Assembly (NCBI GenBank): GCA_047601185.1 | Contig: JASGJS010000001.1 | Span: 1 to 64,000, forward strand | Length of the DNA: 64,000 nucleotides | Direction of reading: 5' to 3' | Source of the DNA: JASGJS01 sp047601185 | GTDB taxonomy: Bacteria; Pseudomonadota; Gammaproteobacteria; JAURND01 | Shown: positions 17,068 to 24,779 of the stretch, piece after piece | How the letters are laid out: each line of letters opens with the position of its first letter | Position numbering within the stretch: the first letter of the stretch is position 1 | Program-made: the position numbers and the translations under genes | The notes under the pieces: model-generated | Seen by the model: only the letters and a program-made list of their open reading frames with translations | Told to the model about the DNA's origin: nothing | Database searches by the model: none

Positions 17068-18942
17068 TTATATTTTGATATCATCTATATTGCCTTCAGA
17101 CGTATAAGCTTGATCCACTCTATTGGGTTTGTCGGGATATTTTAAGTGTAAACGTCCATGATCAACCATAGCAGTTAGAAATCGAGTACGCAGACCGTCA
17201 GCGTTTCTTTGAAGTAACTCAGACAATTGTTTTCGGGTTAGCCAACGATTTTGACAAAGTTCTGTAATCAACTTTTCCATTTGAGCGGGAGATAGGCGCT
17301 TGTTTAACCGAGCGGGGGCTGCAATCTCATTAAGGTATGCAGATTCAGGGCCCATTGATTCCATAGGCTTATGTACGGAGTCGGAGTTCTTATGTACGGA
17401 GTCAGGGTCCTTATGTACGGAGTCAAAATCGCTATATACGGAGTGAGTCTCTCCCAAATTAGGCTCAATAGCCAAGCTATATCGGCTTCCCCGAGCTTTC
17501 CCCGTCTGCATAAGGATGCCTTTTGCTACTAAATCTTGGAGAACTCGAGTTATATCCGCCCTATGAATACCCGTAATTTGGCGCATGCGCGCGTTATCAA
17601 TCGTTTTTTCACTGTCGGCAACAGTAAGTATTTGAGTTTCTAGTCGACTGAAAGAGCCAAACTTATCGCCAAAATAAAGTTTAAGTCTGGCTAAAGACTC
17701 CTCAGAAATTAGGCTTACCATGGGCAATTGCCAACATACCCTATCTGGACGAAATTGCTCACTTGCTGCAGGAATCTTCCAATGCTGGGAAGCCCATCCT
17801 CTTCGGATTTTATCCACCCCTGAACCAGCTTTCTCAGCTGCACCAAACATCATAAACATAGTTTGTAAATTTTTATTACGACATTCGCTTATGTTTCCCG
17901 CTAATAATTGATCCAATGAAATCAGCAAAGTGCCAGGATTCGAAAAAGTAAAACCATTAATTTCTTTTTCTACCACAATGCCACCAGCACCTCGATAATC
18001 AGCATGTATTAAGGCATTAACCAATGCTTCTCGAATAGCTTCATGAACTTCAGTTTCCCCCTTTCTTGATAGATCGGAGTTTAGTTGAAAAGGTAACTTT
18101 ATGTCAGAAGCAAGTCTTTGAATCACACGTTGATAGAACTGAAATAGGTTGGCATTCCAAGTCCCATCAATGGTCAGGCGGTCTGTCCAACGGATATTCG
18201 GATCTTTAGAAAGTTTTTCACGATAATCCACAAAGTAAGCAGGTAATGCTTCACGAATTGCCTCGTCGCGCCCAAACATTAGTAGGCCAGCGACCGTCAG
18301 ACCCTCTAAACTAGTTTTGCGATCTCGACGCCAACCCCCAAGTTTAATCAATAAACCTTTATCATCTTCGCTTAACCAGGGATGAGTGGGGCTCCGTGAA
18401 ACAAAACGTTGGCGATATTGGTGTAAACTTGTGGAGTCAAGATCACTCAGATCAAAATTTTCCAAAATTTGACTATCTGTGGATTCTTCGGAACGATCTG
18501 CCAGCATACGACTGACTTCGTGTTCAGTGCAGCGATAATCTCCCTCATGATTCCGACGATATGTGCCTATGAGTGGGTTTTGATTCAAATAAATAGGGCG
18601 CTGATAGCGAGTAGCACGAGGGATATGAATAGCTAAAATGATCTTCCCCTTAAAGGGTATTTCAACAACATCAGAATTACCAAGCAAATTAATGCTCACT
18701 TTTCCATGGTTATTGATAGTATCCCAAAATGTTTTTTTAAGTTTTGCGGAATCGGTTACGCCGCTAACTGCTCCATCGTCCTCGACTCCCAGTAAAATAA
18801 CGCCGCCTTGTGTATTGGCCATAGCGCTATAGGTTTCCCAAAGGCTTTTAGACAAACCACCTTTGGCAGATTTAAATTCGACATCGTCACTCTCTTGCCA
18901 AGACAGGTTAGATATTAATGTTATGGGATCAAAAAATTGCAT
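17068..18942 (-). CDS. AlbA_2 (Schlafen-type) domain protein with ATPase-like and winged-helix regions
   Basis: A 624-aa protein of the type often misnamed RecG-like regulator. The AlbA_2 domain spans about residues 12-140 (ESDDVEFKSAKGG, then NTQGGVILLGVEDDG). A GHKL/HATPase_c_4 region (about 280-400) includes EAIREALVNALIHADY and FSNPGTLLI. A winged helix (about 440-510) includes ITGIHRADITRVLQDLVAKG, and a second one is near the C-terminus (LTRKQLSELLQRNADGLRTR). Between them is a short repeat of DSVHK units (about 500-525). Such proteins act in regulation or in defence. It lies upstream of the protease gene on the same strand. Confidence 0.8.
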   Translation of the reverse strand: MQFFDPITLISNLSWQESDDVEFKSAKGGLSKSLWETYSAMANTQGGVILLGVEDDGAVSGVTDSAKLKKTFWDTINNHGKVSINLLGNSDVVEIPFKGKIILAIHIPRATRYQRPIYLNQNPLIGTYRRNHEGDYRCTEHEVSRMLADRSEESTDSQILENFDLSDLDSTSLHQYRQRFVSRSPTHPWLSEDDKGLLIKLGGWRRDRKTSLEGLTVAGLLMFGRDEAIREALPAYFVDYREKLSKDPNIRWTDRLTIDGTWNANLFQFYQRVIQRLASDIKLPFQLNSDLSRKGETEVHEAIREALVNALIHADYRGAGGIVVEKEINGFTFSNPGTLLISLDQLLAGNISECRNKNLQTMFMMFGAAEKAGSGVDKIRRGWASQHWKIPAASEQFRPDRVCWQLPMVSLISEESLARLKLYFGDKFGSFSRLETQILTVADSEKTIDNARMRQITGIHRADITRVLQDLVAKGILMQTGKARGSRYSLAIEPNLGETHSVYSDFDSVHKDPDSVHKNSDSVHKPMESMGPESAYLNEIAAPARLNKRLSPAQMEKLITELCQNRWLTRKQLSELLQRNADGLRTRFLTAMVDHGRLHLKYPDKPNRVDQAYTSEGNIDDIKI

Positions 18943-19019
18943 ATTACCTTTTGTATAAAATTAAAAGCTTATAATTAGCATTAAGACTAAGAATTAGCAA
19001 GGTGTTTTGTTTTTATTAA

Positions 19020-19039
19020 ATCATTTGGGAACAAATGAT
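19020..19039. promoter_or_regulatory. Perfect palindrome, candidate operator
   Basis: ATCATTTG-GGAA-CAAATGAT is an 8-bp perfect inverted repeat in the intergenic region between the minus-strand AlbA_2 gene and the plus-strand small ORF at 19184. It is placed where a dimeric regulator could control one or both divergent genes. No -10/-35 pair was assigned with confidence. Confidence 0.4.
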
Positions 19040-19183
19040 AAAAGCAGCTAGATTTGCTGCGAAAATCTTTGCAAAAAGGTATTGCTTCTTGCTGCGAATT
19101 AGTGTTGAATGAGCGCGTGAGGAAGAGGATTAGGTCCCTCGACCCCACGCTGACCACAACAAAACCTTTTGGGAGGTTTCATC

Positions 19184-19402
19184 ATGGCTACGCCTATAGT
19201 AACAGCTTGCGCGCCTGCGCAAAACCACTTTTCACCCATTATCCCGCTTTCTGACCGGCCTGCGCGCGCGTTTTGCCGCGTTGTAGGGCGAACTGCACCC
19301 GCCAACCTTCGTGTACCCATGATGAGTTGTGGCATGGTGAGTGTGGTTCTATCTGGGAGTAAAGCGTCGATCATTGGGATGAGGAGTGGCGTGTTAGGCT
19401 AG
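19184..19402 (+). CDS. Conserved small leader ORF (72 aa)
   Basis: The ATG at 19184 is preceded by GGGAGG at proper spacing, a strong ribosome site. The product begins MATPIVTACAPAQNHFSP and contains GRTAPANLRVPM and SVVLSGSKASI. A second, 5'-truncated copy at 59412 keeps the same reading frame, and the differences between LSGSKASI copies are mostly at third positions (TCT GGG to TCC GGC; TCG to TCA), which supports real coding. It has no recognised domain. It is followed immediately by a strong hairpin and then the DUF3050 gene, so it may be a leader peptide. Resemblance to ash/icd-like small genes of P4-type elements is only an impression. Confidence 0.5.
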   Translation: MATPIVTACAPAQNHFSPIIPLSDRPARAFCRVVGRTAPANLRVPMMSCGMVSVVLSGSKASIIGMRSGVLG

Positions 19403-19473
19403 GCAGAAGGGGGTACTGGTGGCGGAGGGTTTTTGACTCGCCACCCTAATCCTTTAGTACCTTCTGCTTAGCC
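19397..19473 (+). promoter_or_regulatory. Long conserved hairpin in the leader of the DUF3050-kinase-regulator genes
   Basis: The outer stem pairs 19397-19417 (GGCTAGGCAGAAG...GTACT) with 19456-19473 (AGTACCTTCTGCTTAGCC), with a small bulge. The inner stem pairs GGTGGCG (19418-19424) with CGCCACC (19439-19445) around a loop containing AGGGTTTTTGACT. The element recurs at 60836-60910 and, lacking the last arm, at 59530-59579. In the 59.5-kb copy the inner stem changes to CGAGG with CCTCG, a matched change on both sides. It has no trailing T-run and is therefore not a standard terminator; attenuator, small RNA or DNA-hairpin site are possible. Confidence 0.55.
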
Positions 19474-19585
19474 GCCGACATTATACCATTGTTTTGAAAA
19501 ATGGGCAGGCGCGCGTGAAAAAAAAAATTAAGATCATCGCCGTCATCCCTTCTTTATCCTTGAAATTACTCACAGGACTACAGGT

Positions 19586-20371
19586 ATGACCCCATATTTA
19601 CAACAACTCGAAAACACCATCCAGCCTTTAGTCACTCAGATTGCCGAACACCAGGCTTTTAAGGCCATTATCACCATTGAGAATTTACGGCGATTTTCTG
19701 AAATCCATGTGCTGTGCGTTTACGACTTCATGTGCTTAATCAAAGCTTTACAGCGTCAACTCACCTGTCTAAACCTGCTTTGGTTGCCACCTCAAAATAC
19801 TCTGGGTTGTCACTTGATCAATCACCTGGTGAGCGAAGAAGAAAGTGATGCGATCTTGGAACCGCTTGCAGGTACAGAGCGATACCTTAGCCACTTTACT
19901 CTCTACCTTGAAGCAATGGAGCAATGTGGCGCGAACACCCAACCCATTACTCGGTTTTTAGCTGAAATCACCGAAGGCGTCCCACTACCAATCATTTTAA
20001 CTCGAGATTATATCCCCGCTGCTGCTAAATCTTTTGTCGCTGATACTTTTAAAGTCATTAACAAATCCGAAACACATGCCATAGCCACTGCTTTCGCCTT
20101 CGCTCGGGAAAATATTACCGACGATATGTTTACCCCTATTGTCCAAAACCTTGCTCAAAATGTAGAGGCCGGCCAAGTCGCGAAGTTTATCACCTACTTT
20201 AACCGACATATCGAATTGGATACTGGCGAGCATGGCGAACAAGCCAAGCGCTTGGTGGCAAGCCTGTGTGGTGATGATCTTGTTAAATGGGATCAAGCCA
20301 CTCAAACCGCGGTGTTTGCCTTAAAAAGCAGAATTCATTTATTAAACGGCATTTATGCAACAATGGCTTAA
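19586..20371 (+). CDS. DUF3050 protein (heme-oxygenase-like fold expected)
   Basis: The 261-aa protein matches DUF3050 in pattern: LRRFSEIHVLCVYDFMCLIKAL near residue 34, then LLWLPP, SEEESDAIL and HFTLYLEAMEQCGA. The family is predicted to adopt the heme-oxygenase-like all-helical fold, in which several diiron oxidases are found; conserved His (EIHV) and acidic residues could bind metal. Function is unknown. ATG follows GGACTACAGGT. The kinase gene starts 10 bases after the stop, so enzyme, kinase and regulator form one unit. A broken duplicate of the first codons lies at 63243. Confidence 0.7.
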   Translation: MTPYLQQLENTIQPLVTQIAEHQAFKAIITIENLRRFSEIHVLCVYDFMCLIKALQRQLTCLNLLWLPPQNTLGCHLINHLVSEEESDAILEPLAGTERYLSHFTLYLEAMEQCGANTQPITRFLAEITEGVPLPIILTRDYIPAAAKSFVADTFKVINKSETHAIATAFAFARENITDDMFTPIVQNLAQNVEAGQVAKFITYFNRHIELDTGEHGEQAKRLVASLCGDDLVKWDQATQTAVFALKSRIHLLNGIYATMA

Positions 20372-20381
20372 AGGGTTCTTC

Positions 20382-21533
20382 ATGAATTATCCTCAATTAC
20401 TAATTGATTCGATCTTCCAGCATATCCCCAGCTATCTTTTCTGGAAAGATACCGATTCAATTTATCTGGGATGCAATGAACACTACGCCAAGTTACTGGG
20501 TCTAAATCACCCAAATGAAATCATCGGCAAAACCGACTCCGAGCTCGGCTGGCTTGAGGAAGGCGACACCGCTGAAAAATTCCGTCAAGGCGATCGTGCT
20601 ACCCTGGCCGGTCAACCTCTCATCAATGAAGAGGAATTGTTGGTCAGTAAAAGCGGTGCCAAAATTCTAGCGTTAGTAAGTAAAGTGCCTCTCCATAATG
20701 CCGCAGGCCAGATCGTTGGGGTATTAGGCATCGCTACTGATATCACCGATAAGCAAAAGCTACAAGAAAAGCTTGCACAAACTCAGTATCAACTGCGGGG
20801 CATGTTAATTCTGAGCGCCAGCATTACTCATGAGCTCAGAACGCCTTTAGCCGCACTCAAGAATGCTTGCCTTGGCATTGAAAAAACACTCCCCTCATTA
20901 CTGCAAGCCTATGCCATCGCTGAACAACATGGATTGGAACTGCCTTTTATCCCCCACCAAAAACTCGAGCTACTACAGGCCATAACAGCTCGGTCCAGCA
21001 AAATGGTGGATCAGTGCAATGCTATTATCAATATGTTGATTACCAATATCAGCACTCACACTCAAGGCACGGCAATAAAGCTAGAAATTTGTTCGGCCGC
21101 CGCCTGTATTGAAGAAGCCTTAGAAAGTTATCCATTTCCCCAAACTTTTTCCCAAGATCGAATTCACTGGCAAAGCTGTAACGACTTTCAGTTTAAAGGC
21201 CAAAAATTGCTCATCATCCACGTATTATTTAACTTACTGAAAAACGCCATCTACTTTACCCACAAGGCCAATAAAGGCGATATCACAATTTGGCTGGAAC
21301 AGCATACTGATGATAACGCCATTCATTTTAAAGATACTGGCACCGGAATTCAGCCCCAATACTTACCCCATATTTTCGACTGTTTTTACACGAAAGATAC
21401 CAATAAAGGCAGCGGAATCGGCTTAGCCTTTTGTGATCTAACCCTACAACAAATCGGTGGCAGTATCGAGTGCCGTTCTGAATACCAAAAATTCACTGAA
21501 TTCATTTTAAAGTTTCCCACATTGACTCATTGA
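20382..21533 (+). CDS. Cytosolic PAS-domain sensor histidine kinase
   Basis: A 383-aa kinase without membrane segments. The PAS domain spans about residues 8-125 (YLFWKDTDSIYLGCNEHYAK through GIATDITDKQKL). HisKA has His150 in ITHELRTPLAAL. HATPase_c includes NLLKNAIYF, DTGTGI and GSGIGLAFCD. An upstream ATG at 20355 overlaps the DUF3050 gene, but the ATG at 20382 has AAGGG six bases before it. The PAS domain may sense a small ligand or redox state. The response regulator begins 27 bases downstream, its obvious partner. Confidence 0.88.
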   Translation: MNYPQLLIDSIFQHIPSYLFWKDTDSIYLGCNEHYAKLLGLNHPNEIIGKTDSELGWLEEGDTAEKFRQGDRATLAGQPLINEEELLVSKSGAKILALVSKVPLHNAAGQIVGVLGIATDITDKQKLQEKLAQTQYQLRGMLILSASITHELRTPLAALKNACLGIEKTLPSLLQAYAIAEQHGLELPFIPHQKLELLQAITARSSKMVDQCNAIINMLITNISTHTQGTAIKLEICSAAACIEEALESYPFPQTFSQDRIHWQSCNDFQFKGQKLLIIHVLFNLLKNAIYFTHKANKGDITIWLEQHTDDNAIHFKDTGTGIQPQYLPHIFDCFYTKDTNKGSGIGLAFCDLTLQQIGGSIECRSEYQKFTEFILKFPTLTH

Positions 21534-21560
21534 CACTTACATATTTCCAGGAGGTTTTTT

Positions 21561-22538
21561 ATGCGCTGCATCCCCGCTGTATACTACCCAACGACCATAG
21601 CCCTAGTAGACGACGACCAAGACTTATTAGATGGCCTTTCTCTTTCTTTATCCGACCATTTCAAGCTGCAACCCTTTGCCTTTGCCCGGCAAGCTTTAAA
21701 GTACTTACTGAAACACTGCCAACACCTCAACCATAAAAAAGCTTTCTATCAGGAAACAGATGAGAGTGAAACCAACATACAGATCAACATTCAGTTCCAG
21801 CAGTTTATCAAGAAACTTCAAAACCCAAAACGCTTCAATCAGATTGCAATTGTCATCATCGATTTTGACATGCCCGATATCAACGGCATAGAATTGGCCC
21901 GCTTATTAAAATCCCAGTTGGCTGTCAAAATCATCATGCTCACGGGAGCGGCAGATTTAGCCACCGCAGTCGAAGCATTCAACCGCAATGATATCGACCA
22001 ATTTGTGATGAAAAGTGATCCTAATCATCCCACGCTTTTGCGCGCTTATATCGACAAGCTACAAGAAGAATACTTCATCGAGCTCTATGGTGTCGTGGCG
22101 GACAGTTTAAATAAACGCAAGCATCCGCTCTGCGATCCAGATTTCATTGCTTTATTCCAACAAATCTTCACCGAAAACCAGATCGTGGAATATTACTTAT
22201 TAAACGATTCCGGCAGCTTTTTAATGCTGAATGAAAAAGGACAAGAATTTTTACTGGTCGTCAATACTGAAGAAGCGTTCAAGCATTACTACGCCTTGGC
22301 CGAAGACGATCGAAAAGCAACGCCAGAATTACTTAGGGCTTTGCAGCACAAAGAACAAGTGGTATTCATTCCAAATGCCACAGACGAAAGCCCATATGTA
22401 AAAGACTGGCGATTGTACGATGCCTATAAGCTTAAGGGCAAACCCATTTACTACGCCTTGGTAAAACCAGACAATATCATCAAGCATACTAAAAAAGTGA
22501 TAAGTTACCAACAATTTTTAGCGAGCAAAGGAACTTAA
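21561..22538 (+). CDS. Atypical response regulator, LqsR-like architecture
   Basis: A 325-aa regulator. The receiver (about 1-170) has the acidic pair ALVDDDQD, phospho-acceptor Asp101 in IIDFDMPDING and the switch Lys in FVMKSD. It contains an insertion of about 35 residues after the second helix (around HKKAFYQETDESETN). The C-terminal 150 residues (EYYLLNDSGSFLMLNEKGQ, then YYALVKPDN) are not a DNA-binding fold I recognise. This layout is shared with LqsR-type regulators of Legionella, whose output is unresolved. AGGAGG sits six bases before the ATG. A related gene is split by an IS at 50.4-52.6 kb. Confidence 0.8.
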   Translation: MRCIPAVYYPTTIALVDDDQDLLDGLSLSLSDHFKLQPFAFARQALKYLLKHCQHLNHKKAFYQETDESETNIQINIQFQQFIKKLQNPKRFNQIAIVIIDFDMPDINGIELARLLKSQLAVKIIMLTGAADLATAVEAFNRNDIDQFVMKSDPNHPTLLRAYIDKLQEEYFIELYGVVADSLNKRKHPLCDPDFIALFQQIFTENQIVEYYLLNDSGSFLMLNEKGQEFLLVVNTEEAFKHYYALAEDDRKATPELLRALQHKEQVVFIPNATDESPYVKDWRLYDAYKLKGKPIYYALVKPDNIIKHTKKVISYQQFLASKGT

Positions 22539-22756
22539 ACCGTGTTCTCTTTTTCAGCACTTTTGTTGCTACAAAATTTAGTCCATTCTCTATCATTTTT
22601 GAGCACATAAAGGATCGCTTGCTGGATAAATTCCGGTGAGCGTTGCAAGCCAGACCATTGGCAGTAAGCTTTTATCTCATCTAGTACGTCTTCTGGTAAA
22701 GAAAAATGTACTGCAATACGTTTGGATTTGTGTTGAGAGCCTGACAATAATGGCAT
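22535..22756 (-). CDS. Small ribbon-helix-helix-type DNA-binding protein
   Basis: A 73-aa protein with a CopG/Arc-like pattern: KRIAVHFSLPEDVLDEIKAYCQ (strand-helix) then SPEFIQQAILYVLKN (second helix). Its ATG is preceded by AGGAGT. It converges on the response regulator gene with a 4-base overlap and faces a repeat-rich gap shared with another small DNA-binding-type gene. A relaxosome accessory protein or autoregulator is a reasonable guess given traI nearby. Confidence 0.55.
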   Translation of the reverse strand: MPLLSGSQHKSKRIAVHFSLPEDVLDEIKAYCQWSGLQRSPEFIQQAILYVLKNDREWTKFCSNKSAEKENTV

Positions 22757-23155
22757 AAAAAAATACTCCTAAGGTTGTGGTAAAAATTAAAAAACTGGTA
22801 TAGAATTCTTTCTATACATGCGAGCGTTAACCCGTAAAAACATCTGCTTAAAATTCATAAAAAATCATGTTACTTTTTATTTACAAAACTTGTTATCTAT
22901 TTATATGATGTTCAAAACCACACACACCTGTCGCAGTATGGACTGCAAAGCAAAAAGCGTAGGATTCTGAAAGGGTTGCGCGTGAAAACGGCAATGCAGA
23001 CTGTTATGTGAAAACTGCATCACATTTGCATCAATTTTTTATTAAAATCACGCGACATTAGGTTCGGTTTTCGGTAAAATAGTCAATGTGATGCACAAGT
23101 GATGCAAATTTTCATCACTTGCAATTCAGTAATATATTTTTTTGGAAATCACCCA
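22757..23155. other. Repeat-rich divergent gap, candidate oriT/operator region
   Basis: This 399-bp AT-rich gap separates two divergent small DNA-binding-type genes. It holds a palindrome GTATAGAA-TTCT-TTCTATAC (about 22798-22817). It also holds several TGATGCA/TGCATCA boxes in both orientations: GCATCACATTTGCATCA around 23020, and TGATGCACAAGTGATGCA near 23090. Clustered iterons beside small DNA-binding genes in an element with a MobF relaxase fit an origin of transfer and relaxosome assembly site, but no nic site can be assigned by eye. Simple autoregulatory operators are the alternative. Confidence 0.35.
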
Positions 23156-23515
23156 ATGCCCAGAATTACGATCAGTTTTTGTGATAAAGATTTCGTGAAA
23201 TTGAAAAATTTCGCACAAGGAAAAGGCTTATCTTTTGCAGAATATCTACGAAAATTAGTTGAAGTTGGCAGTCGTTTAGAAAGTTTAGAAGCGCATCCTC
23301 AACTAACAAACGCGTGCGCAGAGACCTATCAGCTACCTGGGCAGTTGCATAATGAGCTCTGGAAGCAAGGTCTACTTTGCGCTTTAGAATCTCGTTATTT
23401 ATTGCGTTATTTGGTTGATAATTTAACCTCGCAGCCTCAAGAAAAGCGAGATACCGTGCTGGAAGCGGTGAAAGAAAAAGCGCAAGAATTTGTGAAAAAA
23501 TTAATGGAACTCTAG
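23156..23515 (+). CDS. Small DNA-binding/mobilisation-type protein
   Basis: A 119-aa protein starting MPRITISFCDKDFVKLKNFA, a strand followed by a helix, then GLSFAEYLRKLVEVGSRLE, which resembles ribbon-helix-helix mobilisation accessory proteins (MobC/TraJ type). The C-terminal half is helical. An upstream start at 23099 exists, but the ATG at 23156 opens the conserved-looking fold. It diverges from the 73-aa small DNA-binding gene across the candidate oriT. The role is inferred from fold pattern and position. Confidence 0.5.
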   Translation: MPRITISFCDKDFVKLKNFAQGKGLSFAEYLRKLVEVGSRLESLEAHPQLTNACAETYQLPGQLHNELWKQGLLCALESRYLLRYLVDNLTSQPQEKRDTVLEAVKEKAQEFVKKLMEL

Positions 23516-23576
23516 AGGCATACCTCAATTAATGCTGCCTAGAATTTAGAAAAACTACCCTGAAAAAAGATTAAAT

Positions 23577-24128
23577 ATGAAAAAAATCTCATTGCCCATA
23601 AATACATATAGCTTTTTAAAGGCTGATGAAATATCCGAGCCTGATCGTCTAGAAATTCTGGCTTTGTTGGAAAATTTTTTCCAAACTGAGGATGATCCTG
23701 AGCAAATGCCCTTAACTGGGGACACTCAAGTTACTTGGCAATGGATAAAAAAGGTGTTTCCAGAGTGTGTGATCTTAATCAAAGATCAAGAAAAGATAGT
23801 AGGCTCAACCTCCATTTTTCCATCCACAAAAGCAGCTATGGAAGATTTTATTGCCAAAAAAGAAAGCGAATCCTCCTTATTTAGCCGCATACATCGAGAG
23901 GATGTCACTCCAAAAACTATGCAAGCGATTTATTTATGCACAGCATTTATCCGGGAAGAATATCGAAATTGCGGATTGGCAACCCAAGCTTTATTAAAGT
24001 CCATTAACAGCATACTACCCAATAACCGAGAAATTTCTTTATTTTATTGGGCCTATTCAGATGCAGGGAAAATATTGGCTGAAAAAATCTCTTCTCATTT
24101 AAAATTACCGTTGCTTTTTCGGCCGTAA
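23577..24128 (+). CDS. GNAT-family acetyltransferase-like protein
   Basis: A 183-aa protein with a GNAT outline: ECVILIKDQEKIVGSTSIFP (strands 2-3), IYLCTAFIREEYRNCGLATQALLKSI (strand 4 and the acetyl-CoA loop, a variant of the R/Q-x-x-G-x-G/A motif) and SLFYWAYSDAGKILAEKI (strand 5 and helix). The substrate is unknown. It lies between the mobilisation-type gene and the ORF6N gene, probably as island cargo. Confidence 0.6.
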   Translation: MKKISLPINTYSFLKADEISEPDRLEILALLENFFQTEDDPEQMPLTGDTQVTWQWIKKVFPECVILIKDQEKIVGSTSIFPSTKAAMEDFIAKKESESSLFSRIHREDVTPKTMQAIYLCTAFIREEYRNCGLATQALLKSINSILPNNREISLFYWAYSDAGKILAEKISSHLKLPLLFRP

Positions 24129-24179
24129 TCCCAGATTAAGGGTCGAGCATCAAAGAAGAAACAGTTTCATGAGAACAAA

Positions 24180-24734
24180 TTATGTTTGCTTACTTTTTTT
24201 AACAGTTCTCTTTATTTTAAATACCGCAAAATTCATCTCATAAGTCGTTTCAGTTCCAGTAACTTCCAATTCATTTTCGGGAATAATCAAATCTGCGATT
24301 AGATCGCCTGTATGCTCAATTAAGCTTTTATGTTTGGGGGAATTTTCAGGTAAGGTTTGAATTTGATTCACTGCCTGGCTTAATTCTCGTACCTTAGCGA
24401 AGGTATCGACAATAGCCAATGTGGTCTCAACTGCCTTAGGGCTTTTCAAAATAGTCGCTAACATATACAAGCCACGCTCAGTAAAGCCAGTAGGAAGCTT
24501 TACCTTACCACCTTTCATTGAAGACGAAAATTTCGACTTCAATGGCTCCCACTCCTCACGGGTTAATTCAATTAAGTAGTCGGTAGGAAACTTTTCAGGG
24601 TTATTCTTAACGGCTTCATTTATACGCTTGGTTTCCACCCCGTATAATTCAGCAACATCAGCATCGATGATAACTTGCTGATTACGAATCTTGACAATCT
24701 TCTCTTGGACTTGAACTTGCTTGATAATGTTCAC
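24180..24734 (-). CDS. ORF6N-domain DNA-binding protein
   Basis: A 184-aa protein. The ORF6N domain (about residues 8-100) is clear: VKIRNQQVIIDADVAELYGVETKRINEAV split as strand and helix, then NPEKFPTDYLIELTREEW and TGFTERGLYMLATILKSPKA. Such domains occur in phage and mobile-element proteins and are presumed to bind DNA. It lies 45 bases downstream of traI on the same strand. Confidence 0.85.
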   Translation of the reverse strand: MNIIKQVQVQEKIVKIRNQQVIIDADVAELYGVETKRINEAVKNNPEKFPTDYLIELTREEWEPLKSKFSSSMKGGKVKLPTGFTERGLYMLATILKSPKAVETTLAIVDTFAKVRELSQAVNQIQTLPENSPKHKSLIEHTGDLIADLIIPENELEVTGTETTYEMNFAVFKIKRTVKKSKQT

Positions 24735-24779
24735 GTTATTGTGTCCTGTTTTTATTTAGTAGCATCTAGCAAAATGCAA

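Noticed and set aside
17369..17444. CRISPR-like short repeats
   Set aside because: The repeats are directly abutting 21-bp units inside a coding frame, with no spacers; they are a protein repeat. No CRISPR array was found elsewhere.
19099..19374. Minus-strand 91-residue frame opposite the small leader ORF
   Set aside because: The plus-strand frame has a strong ribosome site and frame conservation in a second copy; the minus frame has neither, though some resemblance to phage icd-like proteins was noted.
19397..19473. Integron attC site (GTTAGGC start and long imperfect hairpin)
   Set aside because: The matching GCCTAAC-type end is not present and there is no integron integrase or cassette array.
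19397..19475. Rho-independent terminator for the small leader ORF
   Set aside because: The stem is strong but no T-run follows its 3' arm; its recurrence with a matched stem change points to another role.
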